Part shown: in pieces, positions 45,856-58,400 of the stretch
Numbering within the stretch: position 1 is the first letter of the stretch
How the letters are laid out: each line of letters opens with the position of its first letter
Assembly (NCBI GenBank): GCA_024364735.1
Contig: JAGFNQ010008297.1
Span: forward strand, 27,479 to 91,478
DNA: 64,000 bases
Reading direction: 5' to 3'
From: Boesenbergia rotunda
Taxonomy: Eukaryota; Streptophyta; Magnoliopsida; Zingiberales; Zingiberaceae
The notes under the pieces: generated by a model
The model's input: only the letters and a program-made list of their open reading frames with translations
Database searches by the model: none
Told to the model about the DNA's origin: nothing
Made by a program: the position numbers and the translations under genes

Positions 45856-47509
45856 TTATCTAATAATAAATATTGTTTTCAGTTTGGCTCCCCCTGGACT
45901 AAAGCCACGGTGATGGTTAGGCAAGATGTGAATCTTGTCCTTGGGGATCCAATACTGATTTGATCCAGTAGGTTGGTTCAGGCACAGTTTAGGTACCCAT
46001 GCCTGAATTTTTCCTCTGGACTGATTCAGTATAGCCAAATACGATCTTTGTCGGGATTTGGTTCGGTAGCCAAGTCCGGATCGATTTAGAACGGACTTCT
46101 GTTTCCCAAGAATCATGTCAAGATTTTTGGAACCAGAAGTAAATCGTTCTAAGGCTGATCTAAGATCCTTAACCTGAGTTTTCAGGGAGGAGTTTTCCTT
46201 TTCAAGTTTTTCAACTTGAGTAGGAGTTCCTTCCTGAACCTTCTCGGTTAAAGGTTTAGAGTCAGCTCCCTCTTTCAGGAGTTTTACTTCCTGTCGGAGG
46301 GACTCGACTCGGAGTTTGGCTTTTGCCAAATCACGAGAAAGGAATGAAATTAATTCACTTAATTGACATCTATTAAAACTAGTTACCTTAATTTCACCGT
46401 CTTCTGTAAAAGTTAGCTCGCCGTCGTCCTGTTCTGATTCTGACTTAGTCTCGACCTTTTCTGAGGCGGTCAGGGCTAGTAGGTTTGATTGGGGTGCTTC
46501 CTCTTCTACTTTTGAGGAAGATTCGTCCCAGGTTGCTTGGAGTGCCTTTTTCCTTCTTGTCTTCTTGGACTCCTTCAGATTTGGACATTCTGTCTTGTAG
46601 TGACCCTTCTTCTTGCACTCGTAGCAGGTTATGTTGGGCTTGTGTTTATCATTTGATGGTTCAGCTGGTTCGTCCTTTCTTCGGCTTGTCCTCCGTGTGT
46701 TGGCTTGATTTTTCAATTTTTTGTAATAGATTCGAGCCAATCGGACCAACTCAGATTGATCTCCTTCTTCATCTTCTTCATCTGAATCAGAGTTGGGCTC
46801 GGGTTGAGGTTGAGGTTTCTTTTTTGTCGATTTTCCAATTTTTCCTGCAAAAAAAGGCAATACTCTTCTTGGCCATATTGCAGTTAGTCTGCTCATGAAG
46901 TTCTAACTCAGAAAATAATTCATCTAATTTAATTTTAGAGAGATTCCTTGAAACCTTGTATGCATCTACCATAGATGCCCACAAGGTATTTCTAGGGAAA
47001 GCGTTTAGGGCATACCTTATTAGGTCACGGTTTTCAACCTTGTGACCTATCGTGTGATGACCGTTCATTAATTCTTGGATGCGTGCGTGGAGTTGGGATG
47101 CTATTTCGTTGTCGGCCATCTTGATAGTGTACAATTTGTTCAGGAGCAGATCCCTCTTGCTGATCCTGGTGTCCGACGTTCCTTCGTGTAGCTCAATTAA
47201 TTTTGCCCATAGCTCCTTGGCACTGTTGAAGGGGCCTACTCGGTTGAGCTCTTCCTTTGTCAGCCCGCATTGTAGGGTTTGTGTTGCTTTTGCATCGGCT
47301 TCTATTTTGCATTTTAGGGTGTTGTCCCACTCCGAGTAGCTTTGTGGTAGTCCTTCGGCGTTTTTGGGGATCTCCAGACCGGACTGGATGATGATCCACA
47401 TATCCACCTGAGTTTTCAGGTGGACCTCCATATGACTTTTCCAGTAAGAAAAGTCTTCTCCACTGAAAAGTGGAGGTCTGGCTGTGCTGAATCCCTCTTA
47501 CATAGCCAT
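45856..47509 (-). pseudogene. Element F gag, broken
   Basis: The start codon is at 47509-47507, but codon 4 is a stop (TAA at 47500-47498). The long frame restarts at 47431 (MEVHLKTQVDMWIIIQSG) and runs to 46787. It shows ELWAKLIELHEGTSDTRISKRDLL and LKLDELFSELELHE-type blocks of copia gag_2. A frameshift near 46855, in a run of seven T (46849-46858 region), leads into a second frame (46896-45856). That frame holds an acidic DSDEEDEEG stretch, a zinc knuckle CYECKKKGHYKTEC (~46628-46587) and a long coiled coil (46340-46130). It ends after GLGY and WVPK motifs, exactly where protease would start in autonomous copia elements. Confidence 0.83.
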
Positions 47510-47723
47510 TTAATCTGAAAAAGAAAACTACTAGAAAAATATCCCAAGACTTGGTCTTGGATTAGTAGTGCGGGATAAGGGAAATAAAATATCGAGGGGT
47601 GTTGCACCAACCTCGATTAACAAAAAAATTCGAACGAAAAAATATTTAATAATTAAAAAAATAATAAAGAAAATCCGAAAAGAAATTTTCAAACTGGTGG
47701 TTGCACCAAGTTTGAACTTACCC

Positions 47724-47735
47724 GCTCTGATACCA
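47724..47735 (-). other. Primer-binding site of element F
   Basis: TGGTATCAGAGC on the minus strand, two bases from the 5' LTR end. Confidence 0.9.
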
Positions 47736-47737
47736 CT

Positions 47738-49043
47738 TGTTGGATCGATAGAGTCGATAGAGGGGGGGGTGAATATCGGTAAACTTTTCGAATTTAAGGA
47801 AAGAGTAATTTGCACAGCGGAAAGAAACAAAACACACGAACACAGTATTTTTTACTTGGTTCGGAGCCTAGGTCGACTCCTACTCCAAGGCCCACTATCG
47901 TTGATCGTTTACTTTGGGCAATTCTATATGAACGCAAAATCAGTTTACAAAAAGAGATTTACAAGTATAGCACCATAAACTTTTAATAATAACAGTTTCT
48001 TCTTTTACCGACGTCCGGTTGTAGGTTGACTTTCCGGAGCAGCAGGACGTCGTCGCTCAAGTTGGGCAATTTCCGGACACAGCGTGAGCACAGAAGAGCG
48101 TGGAAGCTTTGGTTCGAAGTTGTTCTCAAAGGCTTGGGCGTTGGGTGCTATTTATAGCACCCTGGGGCGCCCTGGACGTCGGGGGCGCCCTGCCACGTGT
48201 CGAGCGATCCACATTTAGCTCGGTCAAATGTTATCCCATCCGAATAGGGATAGGTTTGACTCTGGGGGCGCCCTGGTCGCAGAGGGCGCCTTGGCTGACT
48301 TCTTCCGCGCAGAAATCTCGGCTGTGGATTAAGATGAAGCTTCGCAGTCTTGGGCGCGGGCCGCCCGGGCTGCTGAGGGTGCCCTGGCTGACTAGGGCGC
48401 CTTGGCTGCTGAGGGCGCCCTGCCCAGTAAGCAGCCGAAGCCCATTTTGCTTTACTTGGTTCTGGTTCACCTTGGGGGTGCCCTGGACACTCAGGGCGCC
48501 CTGCTCAGCTGCTGCCTCACTCCTTTGAGGCTCTCTGAGTTGTAGACACACGTTCCTTCGGTCCTGCATCTAGGGTTAGTCCAAAACACAATAAAACAAT
48601 TAGTTTATACAGCCTTAGCTGTCTTGGTTCTGACTTTGGTCTCCAAAATGGAGCCCTAGGTCAAACCGACGCCTACTGTTCCCTCGACGGGGAACGCGTC
48701 CTCACCTACTCCTCTCGGGAGAATTTACCTGATGCCAACCGCTCCTTTGGTTGGACTTTTGCCTGGCGATCCTTTGTCAGGGCTTGGATGCCGAGCTGTC
48801 CTTCGCCCGGTGCCTAGCAGTCCTTCGCTAGGGCTTTTGACTCTGGCATTCCTTCGCCAGTGCCTAGCAGTCCTTCACTAGGGCTTTTGACTCTGGCATT
48901 CCTTCGCCAGTGCCTAGCAGTCCTTCGCTAGGACTTTTCCTGTACACTTGAGAAACTTGTTAGACAACAAGAAAGACTTAACTTTTGACCTCTGTTGCCA
49001 TTGTCAAAACACAGGTTTGACATTGGTGCATTCTGCTCCAACA
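47738..49043 (-). repeat. 5' LTR of element F
   Basis: 1306 bp, close to the copy at 40518-41931. TATA box CTATAAAT at 48157-48150 on the minus strand, with GGCGCC palindromes upstream (48160-48500). The CCTAGCAGTCCTTCRCTAGG repeats are at 48820-48935. Confidence 0.88.
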
Positions 49044-49134
49044 CACTCAACATACACATATAAGATAACAAGGGTAAACCTAACTTAAACCCTTTGCCCA
49101 AACATCAAAATACTTGGTCACTCTGGAACACAGA
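49044..49134 (-). repeat. E-type LTR fragment next to F
   Basis: About 91 bp matching the first bases (minus sense) of the LTR at 51321-52334, including AACCTAACTTAAACCCTTTG and GGTCACTC.GGA. Its continuation is not found beyond the other end of F. Confidence 0.7.
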
Positions 49135-49934
49135 TTGCCTCAATAGATCATCTCTACTTCTTCTTCTCATCGTCCTTCTCTTCCTTATTCCCTAGACCCT
49201 ACGGTAGCAGGTTGTGGAGAGGAGGAGGTGGGGCAGCGGTGCCACCAGGTTGCAAACCGCCGCCGGCGAGAAGAAAGAAGAAAGGAGGGAGAGATTTGGA
49301 TTGGTTTGTGGAGAAGTGTCTTCTCCTTCTTCTTCCTCCTCTTTTGCATCACCTCTTGTGTCCGGTGATCCATTGGAGCATGGTGAGGGCTGGCGGGAGC
49401 AAGAGGATGATGATGGTGGCCAGCGCAACACTATAGAGGTGTTAGGGTTTTCGGCCATGCTTGAGGAAGAAGGTTGGTGCTTTGGTGATCTCGGTTCTCG
49501 GTAGACTGTCGCCCACACGACGTCCAGGAAGGGAGGGACATAAGGTAGGAGACCGCGAGGTGATCAGAAAGGTATAATACTTTCCCACGCTCCTTTTGTC
49601 ATTATGTGCCATATTTTGTTTATCTTGTCATTTTATGTTAGTTAGTTAATTATTTTGATTACGAATCATAGCCAATAATTAATTAATTGGACACCGACCA
49701 TAAACACAAAAGCCGATGATCCACTCGTCACCTTTTCCGTGGTCTAACGGTCAAGCAAATTACAAGGCCCGATCTTTATGATTGGCCGAGTTGTAATTTT
49801 GATCGTTCGATACGGCACGAGATGGTCATTGGGAGACGAGTCTCCATTCGGATTAACTTTTTAATCTGTAGACATGGAGTGGTCTCTCAAGGACGACCAA
49901 GTTTTCACTAAGGAAACCCGCCAAGCCATACCCA
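49135..49934. other. Unassigned DNA between repeats
   Basis: Overlapping frames on both strands at 49185-49518 show no domain. Nothing else is recognised until the truncated E copy starts near 49935. Confidence 0.35.
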
Positions 49935-51254
49935 ACACATATGACTTTTCTATAACATTTGATCTCATAGATCGGTATCCTAGACCCGATCTATCATTGT
50001 CGGGGTTTTGACTATCCGACACCATGCCTAATCCTTAGATCCACTAATGAATCTCTCTAGGGTTTTCTCTAGTTTATCAAGGTTTGCCCTCAAGACTTGA
50101 TTTTCTCTTTCTAGGTTCTTAACCTTAGCATCACCATGTCCATCTTGGACATTTCCAGATCTACTCATTTGTCTAGGCATGTGTCTCCCTTTCTTTGGAT
50201 TTATGTCTTGGTCCTGAGGCTTAAAAATTCTAGGTTTATCATGATACATAAATTCCTTAGGGTTTTGAGATACTATATTAGCCCTATTTTTATCACAATA
50301 TCTAAAACCAAAATTATGCATAGGTAAATAATTCTCATTATTTCTACCACACATAGAGGAATTTGAAACATGCTTAATGTTAGGGATTACCTCCCTTACC
50401 CTTGTAGCTCCCCCTTGATGTGAGCTTTTCTTCTTCTCCTCCTACTTTCTCAAATGCTCCAATTTCTTGAGTTCTCCTTTCCTTGAGCATTTGGTGTGGT
50501 AGTGTCCTAGCTCACCACGCGTGAAACACCTAACGTGCTTCTTCTCCTTCTTTTCCCTACAACCTATGTTAGATTTTAAATAAATTGACTTGGGTTTAGG
50601 GGTTACCTCCTTTTTACCTAATGGACACTTGTCCTTGTAGTGCCCCTTCTTGTTGCACCCAAAGCAAATAATGTGGTCTTTTGACTTTGCTTTGGTGGAG
50701 GTGGATGCTTCTTCTTGCTCCGGTATCGAGGATGGTCTCTCCTACCCCTCAATCCTTGAAGTGGAGACTTCTTCTTTTCCCTTTGATGAAGTGGATGATT
50801 CTTCAATTTCTTGTGCCACTTCACTTGAGGAGATGGATGAATCTTCTTCTTCTTTCTCCTCCTCTTCGGATGTTGAGCTCATTTCCTTGGACTCTTCCAC
50901 TACTTGAGCTTGTGTAGGGTTTTCACGATGTGCTAATATCTTACTCCATAATTCGTGTGCATTTTTGTATTCACCTACACCACTAATTATATCATTAGGC
51001 AAAATATTAAGTAATATTGAAATTACCTTCTCGTTTGCCTTTGATTGCATTTGTTGCTCCTTATTCCAATATCTTGGTCGGAGCTTTTTCCCGTGTTTAT
51101 CTTTTGGGACTTGAAATGGCTCTTCTAGCACGTTCATGAAATTTCAATCCATGCCGAACCATGTCTTTGTCTGCATCCTTTAATACTCAAAACTCTCACG
51201 GTCCTAGGGAGGTGGAACATTGATATCGTCCCTCAATCTTTCTTCGATCGCCAT
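49935..51254 (-). pseudogene. E-family gag, broken and truncated
   Basis: ATG at 51254-51252. Early stops occur, then an open stretch from 51137 (NVLEEPFQVPKDKHGKKLRPRY) with the same core as E gag, the acidic linker and zinc knuckle 1 CFGCNKKGHYKDKC. In knuckle 2 (CFTRGELGHYHTKC) the second Cys is Arg. The coiled coil LRANLDKLEKTLERFISGS ends at ~50028, and homology persists in other frames to about 49935. Confidence 0.78.
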
Positions 51255-51320
51255 TTCCTCTAGCTTTTTGCTCTCTCGGCGGTTAGTCCGTAGATGAGCG
51301 AACCTCGCTCTGATACCACT

Positions 51321-52334
51321 TGTTGGGACCTTGTAATTTAGCTAGAGGGGGGTGAAGACCTACTTTTCGATTTTCCTTCCTACAATGTCAGCGTGTGCAA
51401 CCGGAAAACTAAAAGAATAAACTAAAACAATCGCTAGCACAATTTGTTTACGTGGTTCGGAGATAAAGCTCCTACTCCACTGCTGTCCGTAAGATGGGCG
51501 ATCCCGATCCGTCGATGGATGACTCCCCGGAACACCTCCGGCTAGCTCTTGTCGCTCCTTGTGGATGGAGAACCCTCGCCACAACCTTGACAACCTTTGA
51601 GCACGTTTAGACTACTAACAGGCTTTACCCAAGCTTGTTTCGCCATGAACTCTCAGCCAAAACCCAACTCTCTTAAATAGAGCTCTTGGCTGAAATGACC
51701 GTTACCAATCAATTGGTGCTAGCACCAGTCGACTGGTCCTCGCGAATTTGCATGTCACAGCCTGATGATTCAACTTCTGGTCGACACCAGTCGAATGATC
51801 CAAGGATCAGTCGTCTGATCTTTCTGTGCTCTTCATCAGTCGACTGATCCAAGCATCAGTCAACTATCACCTAAGGTTTCCCTTCCCAAGTACAATTCTC
51901 TCAACACTCGAACCCTAGGATTCCCCTTCCCGAGTACAATTCTCTCAGCACTCGAATCCTCGTGACTTATCTGACTCTTCATCCAACAGCCTCGACCTGT
52001 TGCCTTCAAGCCTTCTTCGACTTCGCCTCTCGTCCCTCGGATGCATGCAAGCCCACGGCTCGTCTCCCATGTCATCCTTCACGTATGCCTCGAAGTGTGC
52101 TTCCCTCGGCTCATCGTCCCTACTTTGTCCACGGTCCCTCGGATGCATGCAAGCCCACGGCTCGTCTCCCCATGCCATCCTTCACTGGACTCGAAGACGT
52201 CCAACTAAGTCTATGTGTATCCTGCAAACCTGCACACTCAAATACATACATCAAACACAAGGGTGAACCTAACTTAAACCCTTTGCTCAAATATCAAAAC
52301 ATATGGTCACTCCGGACCATAAATTGCCCCAACA
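51321..52334 (-). repeat. E-family 5' LTR
   Basis: 1014 bp, ends TGTTGGG and CCCAACA. It keeps the canonical TGTTGGGG start that is mutated in both LTRs of element E. Confidence 0.82.
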
Positions 52335-53179
52335 ATCCTGAGGTGATCTCGAGCGTATGCCCTCCTGTGCCGATTTCTAGTGCCTGCATGACCCGAGGTA
52401 ACCTTGGGAATACTTGTTTTCGAGGGGGTCTCGGGAGTCCGAGAGAGAGGGAGCATCGTGTCAGCCACGGGGTGCTCAACCCTATCACAAATCCCCTACT
52501 TCAAGTCTAATCGAAGATAGTGTTTCTGACTGATTCGACTAGTGGTGTAACGAAGAAGCTATGTTATAGCGGGTCCATATTCATATTTTTTACTACTTCA
52601 TTGGCGGCCTGCCGGGTTCGAGGAATCAGACCATACATCCCTACACCCCAGGCAGCTCCTCTAAGTCGTCCTGTATCTCCAAGGGTTTCAAGACAACACC
52701 CTAACAGCGGTACATCACCCCCTTTTCACAAACGCATGGGGTCTCTTATTGGCGACAAGGTCATCTGATAAATGTTGTCTCGCCACATACTCCGTCATTC
52801 TCTACGCAGAGATCTCCCCCTGATACGGACCACGAGCCATACGAAGTGATGATAGTAAAGGATGGTCGCTCCTCGAGATGCCCCATCGGCACCGTTGATG
52901 TGTTGTTTCCCTATTGCTCACAGGTGGGAGGCTTCTCCCTATAAAAGCGGGTGCAGCAGCCCCCTTCTACTTTCTTGCGTATTTCATTTTCAAGCATCCT
53001 TACCCTTTGCTGTTCGCTTCACGGTCGTCTTCTCCAAGTGTAAGTCTCTTTCTGTTCCCCTCTGTCCTACTTCCCCATGAGTCCAGTAGAGAGGAAGAAA
53101 ACATGAGGTGAGGACGAAGGTTCCTTAGGGGTACCCACCTATCACTCGGAATGGTACGATACTGTTCGGACCGGGTGCA
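52335..53179 (-). mobile_element. C-like gypsy fragment
   Basis: On the minus strand, 52600-52487 reads GCCGCCAATGAAGTAGTA, TATAACATAGCTTCTTC and then a purine-rich GAAGTAGGGGATTTG. TGATAGGGTTGAGCACCCCG follows from 52486. That is the internal end, polypurine tract and LTR start of element C, diverged. The LTR is cut at 52335 by the E-family insertion. A plus-strand TATA-like CTATAAAAGCGGG at 52939-52951 is of unknown origin. Confidence 0.6.
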
Positions 53180-55467
53180 TGTTGACAAGGATACGGGTTC
53201 GTAAATTTAAAAATATTTACGTGCAGCGGAAGAATTAGCATAAATAATTTCTCAAATTATTTTAACCACGTATCTAGCATGCGACCTTATGATGTGTGGA
53301 CATGATCATAAATTAAAATTTTGCAGAAAAGTAAACTAATTTACTTTGTACCTCGCGTAACTCGAAGAAAGGGACGAGATCCAACCGTAGCGTCCCTTGG
53401 AAGCTTCGCCTCTATTCGCGTCCACGCCGAGTTCTCTTCGGGATGACTTCGCAAAGCCACGAGTTTTGTGCCGACAAGAACTACTAGATTCTCCAAAAGC
53501 ACAACTAGAATATCAAGAGAGAAAGATGGAAACTAACCACCAAGTAACGGAATCAAAATTCCGGAGAATCGAAGGAAGGAGACGCGACCCGCTTCTACTT
53601 CTTCTTTGGCACCTTCTTGGTGGAGGAGGCTCACGACAACCCTAGGTGGTGCGCCGGCCCTAGGGGGGAGGAGAGAGAGCCAGCCCTAGAGAGAGGAAGT
53701 GGGCGCCGACCCTAGAGAGAGAGAGAGAGAATTAGAGAGAGAGAGGGAGCTACTTAATCTCTTGATTACTCAATTAAGGAATTCAAGCCTAGCCTTGGTT
53801 CCTTTATATAGTAGCCTCTCCATCGCCAAGTCTCCCTTTTAACGGAATAAATTTTTCATAAGAAATTTATCCTATAAATTTTCTTATGAATTATTCCGTT
53901 ATGCCAAGTTTTATTATAACTAAATTTATAATAAAACAAATACATCTCTCCTTTTATTATGGAATAAAATTTACAAGAAATTTATAAATTTTTCTTATCA
54001 TGGAAAAATCAATTCATAATTGATTTTATAAAATTAAAATAAACTGATCCATGGTTCATTTTAATTTCCATAAAAAAGAATAAATTTCTATAAATTTCTT
54101 TATATAAATTTCTTTATATAAATCTCTTTATATAAATTTCTTTATATAGATTTATTTATCCATAATTTTATAAAACAAATCGCGCTTGATTTATTTTATA
54201 AATAAACCAAATAAATTGGTTTTCTCTCCTTGTAGTGGCCGGCCAAACCAAAGAGGGTGGGTACCCTCTTTGGCCAGCCACATCAAGCCAAACCCTCGCG
54301 AATTAAACTCATTTAATTCGCCCAATAAGCCTTCAAAAGACATAGCCATTTTAAGCTTCCGTTGCGCCTCTGATTAATTCAGATTCGGCTTATTTCTCTT
54401 GATCGGAAAATCCAATTTTCAACTCGTTTTAAATCCCTCGGATTACTCGTAGTGCGTGTGACTAAATAGGCTTTCGATTTATGTTGGTCGTCTATAATTA
54501 ACCAATTATAGAACGATCATGAGTGGCACCTAGTAGTACATCATGATCCCTAATTAATCGAAAGATCAACGGTTGACCTAAGAAATAATTCTGAAACCCT
54601 TCAGCAGCTCTAATGAATCGTGCCTCATTCCCTTCACCATCTTATACCCACTTGGTTCAGGACATGGTCTGTGTGTGTGTCAGTCCCCACTAGGCTGACT
54701 ACGTCACACCTAGCCCAAGTAACGTTCTCTCGTCCTTTGGATTTCTAATTACTCTCATGTATTTAAGAGACTCATACTCTAAACATGTCATGCTTTGGCC
54801 AGAGGCTTTGAGTAACAATCCGACGATAGGCCTTGGGTATACATCTCCTCGCAAGGAGTGGTGAATCCTTTGTAGGCTGTTCAAACATCTTCGGGCACTT
54901 CGGTTTATACCCAACTATCCTGGCTCCACACCTCCTTGGAGATGCTTGCTTAAGATGTTAAAATATAAGTCTCCATGACCAAGATGACTTGAACACCGCA
55001 AGTCAAAGGAACATCGCACTTATGCTGCGGTAAGAACTTCACTGACATGTCTATATATAGACTACCATGTGAAGTTTTACAGCCAGTCACTCCAATGAAC
55101 TAGTTCCCTTAACTAGCATTCATGTTTATCTCCGGACATCCCAATGTCATCAGCCAGTGAGAATCAGCTGATTAGAGAATAACCCATGCTAGTCTCAACA
55201 GAATTGATAGTGTCCGTATTTATCAATTCATCGACCAGGGACATTTTCAATACTTCACAATTGCACTTGTAGAGATAATCACTAGTTGTGATTCCATCAC
55301 AAATTCTCTCATGCTGTGAATTGTATTGTGGACATTCAGTAGATGAGTTTAAGATCCCAATCAAATACACAAATATGTATACTCAAATAGTGAATTTTCA
55401 TTTATTAAAATAAATGATTACGATCATAAGGCGATTGCCTTAGGACACTTCTCTCATATTACTAACA
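53180..55467 (-). repeat. 3' LTR of copia G
   Basis: 2288 bp. On the minus strand it starts TGTTAGTAATATGAG right after the polypurine tract (GGCCAAGTGGGAGTT) and ends CTTGTCAACA. TATA box TATATAAAGG at 53820-53811 on the minus strand. A GA microsatellite is at 53721-53745 and a 17-bp repeat of ATTTCTTTATATAAA type at 54075-54155. It contains many perfect short hairpins (see findings). Confidence 0.75.
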
Positions 55468-55481
55468 AACTCCCACTTGGC

Positions 55482-58400
55482 CTAATGCCAATCGCTACGG
55501 TATCCAATACCACAGGCTCTAACATGACCCTCAAACTTGATCTGAGGCAAGGCCTTAGTTAAAGGATCCGCTAAATTCCTTTTAGTGGGAATTTTCTCAA
55601 TTTGTATATCATTCCTACTTATAATCTCTCTGATCAGATGATAGCGGCGAAGCACGTGTTTGGATCGCTGATGAGACCTTGGTTCCTTTGCTTGTGCAAT
55701 AGCTCCATTGTTGTCGCAGTAAACCGGCACTGCTTCATCAATGGTTGGAACCACACCAAGTTCGGAGATAAACTTCTTAATCCAGACTGCTTCTTTTGCT
55801 GCTTCCGAAGCTGCGATATATTCCGCTTCCGTGGTAGAATCCGCTACGGTGTCTTGTTTGAAACTCTTCCAACTTATTGCGCCTCCATTCAAAATAAATA
55901 TGTATCCAGACTGAGATTTGGAGTCATCCTTATCTTTCTGGAAACTGACATCTGTATACCCACGTATTAACATATCTCCTTCTCCATATATTAGGAACAC
56001 ATCCTTAGTTCTTCTTAAGTACTTAAGGATTGTCTTGACAGCCGCCCAATGATCCATTCCTGGATCCGACTGGTATCTGCTTGTGACGCTCAATGCATAC
56101 GATACATCGGGCCTTGTACATAACATAGCATACATGATAGATCCTATCGCGGATGCATAAGGAATCTTATTCATGCAAATCCTCTCGTCTTCTGTGCGCG
56201 GACACATAGACTTTGAAAGGTTGATCCCATGCCTGATGGGAAGGTAACCTTTCTTGGATTCCGACATGCTAAACCTTTTTAGCACTCGGTCTATATATGT
56301 AGACTGTGAAAGACCAAGCAACCGTTTCGATCTATCTCTATAGATTCTAATCCCAAGGATATAGGTTGCTTCTCCCAGGTCTTTCATGGAGAAAGTTTTG
56401 GACAACCAAATTTTAACTGTCTGTAAGGCTGATATATCGTTTCCTATAAGTAATATGTCATCGACATATAACACTAGGAATACGACTGCACTCCCACTAA
56501 CCTTCTTGTACACACAAGGTTCGTCAGGATTTTGTGAGAAATCAAATTCTTTGATTGTCTCATCAAAACGGATGTTCCAGCTCCTGGATACTTGCTTCAG
56601 TCCATATATGGATCGTCGAAGCTTGCATAAGTTGGTTTTATCAACCGATATGAAACCTTCAGGTTGTATCATGTATACATCCTCAAGCAGGTTTCCATTA
56701 AGGAAGGCTGTTTTCACATCCATTTGCCATATCTCATAATCATAATGAGCTGCTATGGCTAGGAGCATCCGAATGGATTTAAGCATAGCTACTGGTGAAT
56801 AGGTTTCGTCATAATCAATTTCTTATTTTTGACGATATCCTTTTGCCACTAATCTAGCCTTAAAGGTAACAACATTACCTTCCATGTCGGTTTTCTTCTT
56901 GAAAACCCACTTGCACCCTATGGGCTTAATCCCTTCAGGTGGGTTAACCAAGTCCAATACTTGATTTTCGTACATGGAATGCATTTCCGACTTCATGGCA
57001 TCAAGCCATTTGTCCCTTTCTGAATTTTTCAGAACATCTTCATAACTGCTAGGTTCGTCATCGCTTATGAGTAACACGTCATTCAATTCGCTTATGAGAA
57101 ATCCGTATCTCTCTGGAATATTGCGTGTCCTATCAGACCTACGAAGAGGTGGTGTTGTTTTAGGTTCAACTGACAGCTCATCATTATGAGTTATTGGTTG
57201 TGGGTCTAGACTAGGTGTCTCTGTAATGTCTATTGGAGTTTCTTGAACTTCATCAAGTTCAATGTCACTCCCACTGTTTTCTTGTAAAAGAAATTCTTTT
57301 TCCAGAAATACAGCATACCTTAAAACAAACACCTTTTGTTCCAAGGGATGATAGAATTGGTAACCCTTTGTTTCCTTAGGGTATCCAATAAATAGACATT
57401 TATCAGATTTAGTATCCAATTTGTCTGATACAGTTCGCTTCACATAAGCAGGACAACCCCATATCTTAAGGTGAGTTAAGTGAGGTTTCTTACTATTCCA
57501 CGTCTCATACGGAGTAGTAGAGACTACCTTGGTCGGGACTCCGTTTAGCAAGTAAACAGTTGTCTTAAGTGCATAGCCCCAAAAGGATTTTGGAAGAGTT
57601 GCATGATTCATCATCGACCTAGCCATGTCCATCAAGTTTCGGTTGCGCCTCTCAGATACACCATTATGCTGTGGTGTATACGGCGGAGTCCATTGGGACA
57701 ATATCCCATTGTCCCTAAGATAATCTTGAAACTCTTGACTTAAGTATTCACCACCCCGATCGGATCGAAGTATCTTAATACTTTTGCCAAGTTGTTTCTC
57801 TACTTCATTTCTGAACTCCTTGAATTTCTCAAAAGCTTCAGATTTGTGTTTCATCAAGAACACGTACCCGAATCATGAGTGATCATCGATAAAGGTGATG
57901 AAGTAGCTATAGCCTCCTTGTGCTAGAGTTGACATTGGTCCACATACATCAGTATGTATTAGACCAAGCAATTCTCCCACTGGATTACCTTTTCCGGAAA
58001 AGGGTAATTTGGCCATCTTGCCTTTTAAGCATGATTCGCAAGTATCAAATGAACCGGGTTCAAATGATTCCAGAATTCCACATCGGTGTAATTCGGTCAT
58101 GCGTTTCTTACTTACATGGCCAAGACGACAATGCCACGTGTAGGAGTCTATTCGATTATCTATTCGAGCACATTTGTTGCTAACTTCGATATTGAAAACG
58201 TCACCGAATAAATCTAACGTGTAGATACCATTGCACAAAGTTCTATTACCATAAAGAACGCCATTTAAAGTTATGTAACAACAATTGTTACTAAAAGTTA
58301 AATGATAACCCTTTTCATTCAAACATGAAATAGATACAATGTTCTTTATTAACGAAGAAACAAAATAACAATTATCTAATTCTAAGATACGTCCAGTAGG

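Larger units (their letters stand above)
40518..49043 (-). mobile_element. LTR element F with gag and spliced ORF2, no pol
   Basis: LTRs are 40518-41931 (3' side) and 47738-49043 (5' side), with ends TGTTGG and CCAACA. Primer site TGGTATCAGAGC is at 47735-47724 on the minus strand, and the polypurine tract AAAAAGGGGGAGATT is at 41946-41932. The interior has a broken gag (47509-45856) and an intact two-exon ORF2 (44622-43384). No protease, integrase, RT or RNase H is seen. The flanks do not match (ATCCC left, CACTC right) and come from different repeats, so this is not a simple insertion. Confidence 0.87.
49935..52334 (-). mobile_element. Truncated E-family element (5' part)
   Basis: Minus strand. 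The 5' LTR 51321-52334 has intact ends TGTTGGG and CCCAACA. Primer site TGGTATCAGAGC is at 51318-51307. A broken gag follows, and similarity to E stops near 49935, before ORF2. The LTR contains CAGTCGACTG and variants (51727-51870) and TATTTAAGA at 51680-51672. It is inserted at 52334/52335 in a fragment related to the C LTR. Confidence 0.82.

Noticed and set aside
49185..49518. Overlapping ~100-codon frames on both strands
   Set aside because: They mirror each other, are Ser/Glu low-complexity, and match no domain.
51962..52510. 182-codon plus-strand frame
   Set aside because: It runs antisense through an E-family LTR and across its end into a C-like fragment, so it is a shadow frame. The similar frames at 28379-28828 and 33769-34041 are shadows of the E LTRs.
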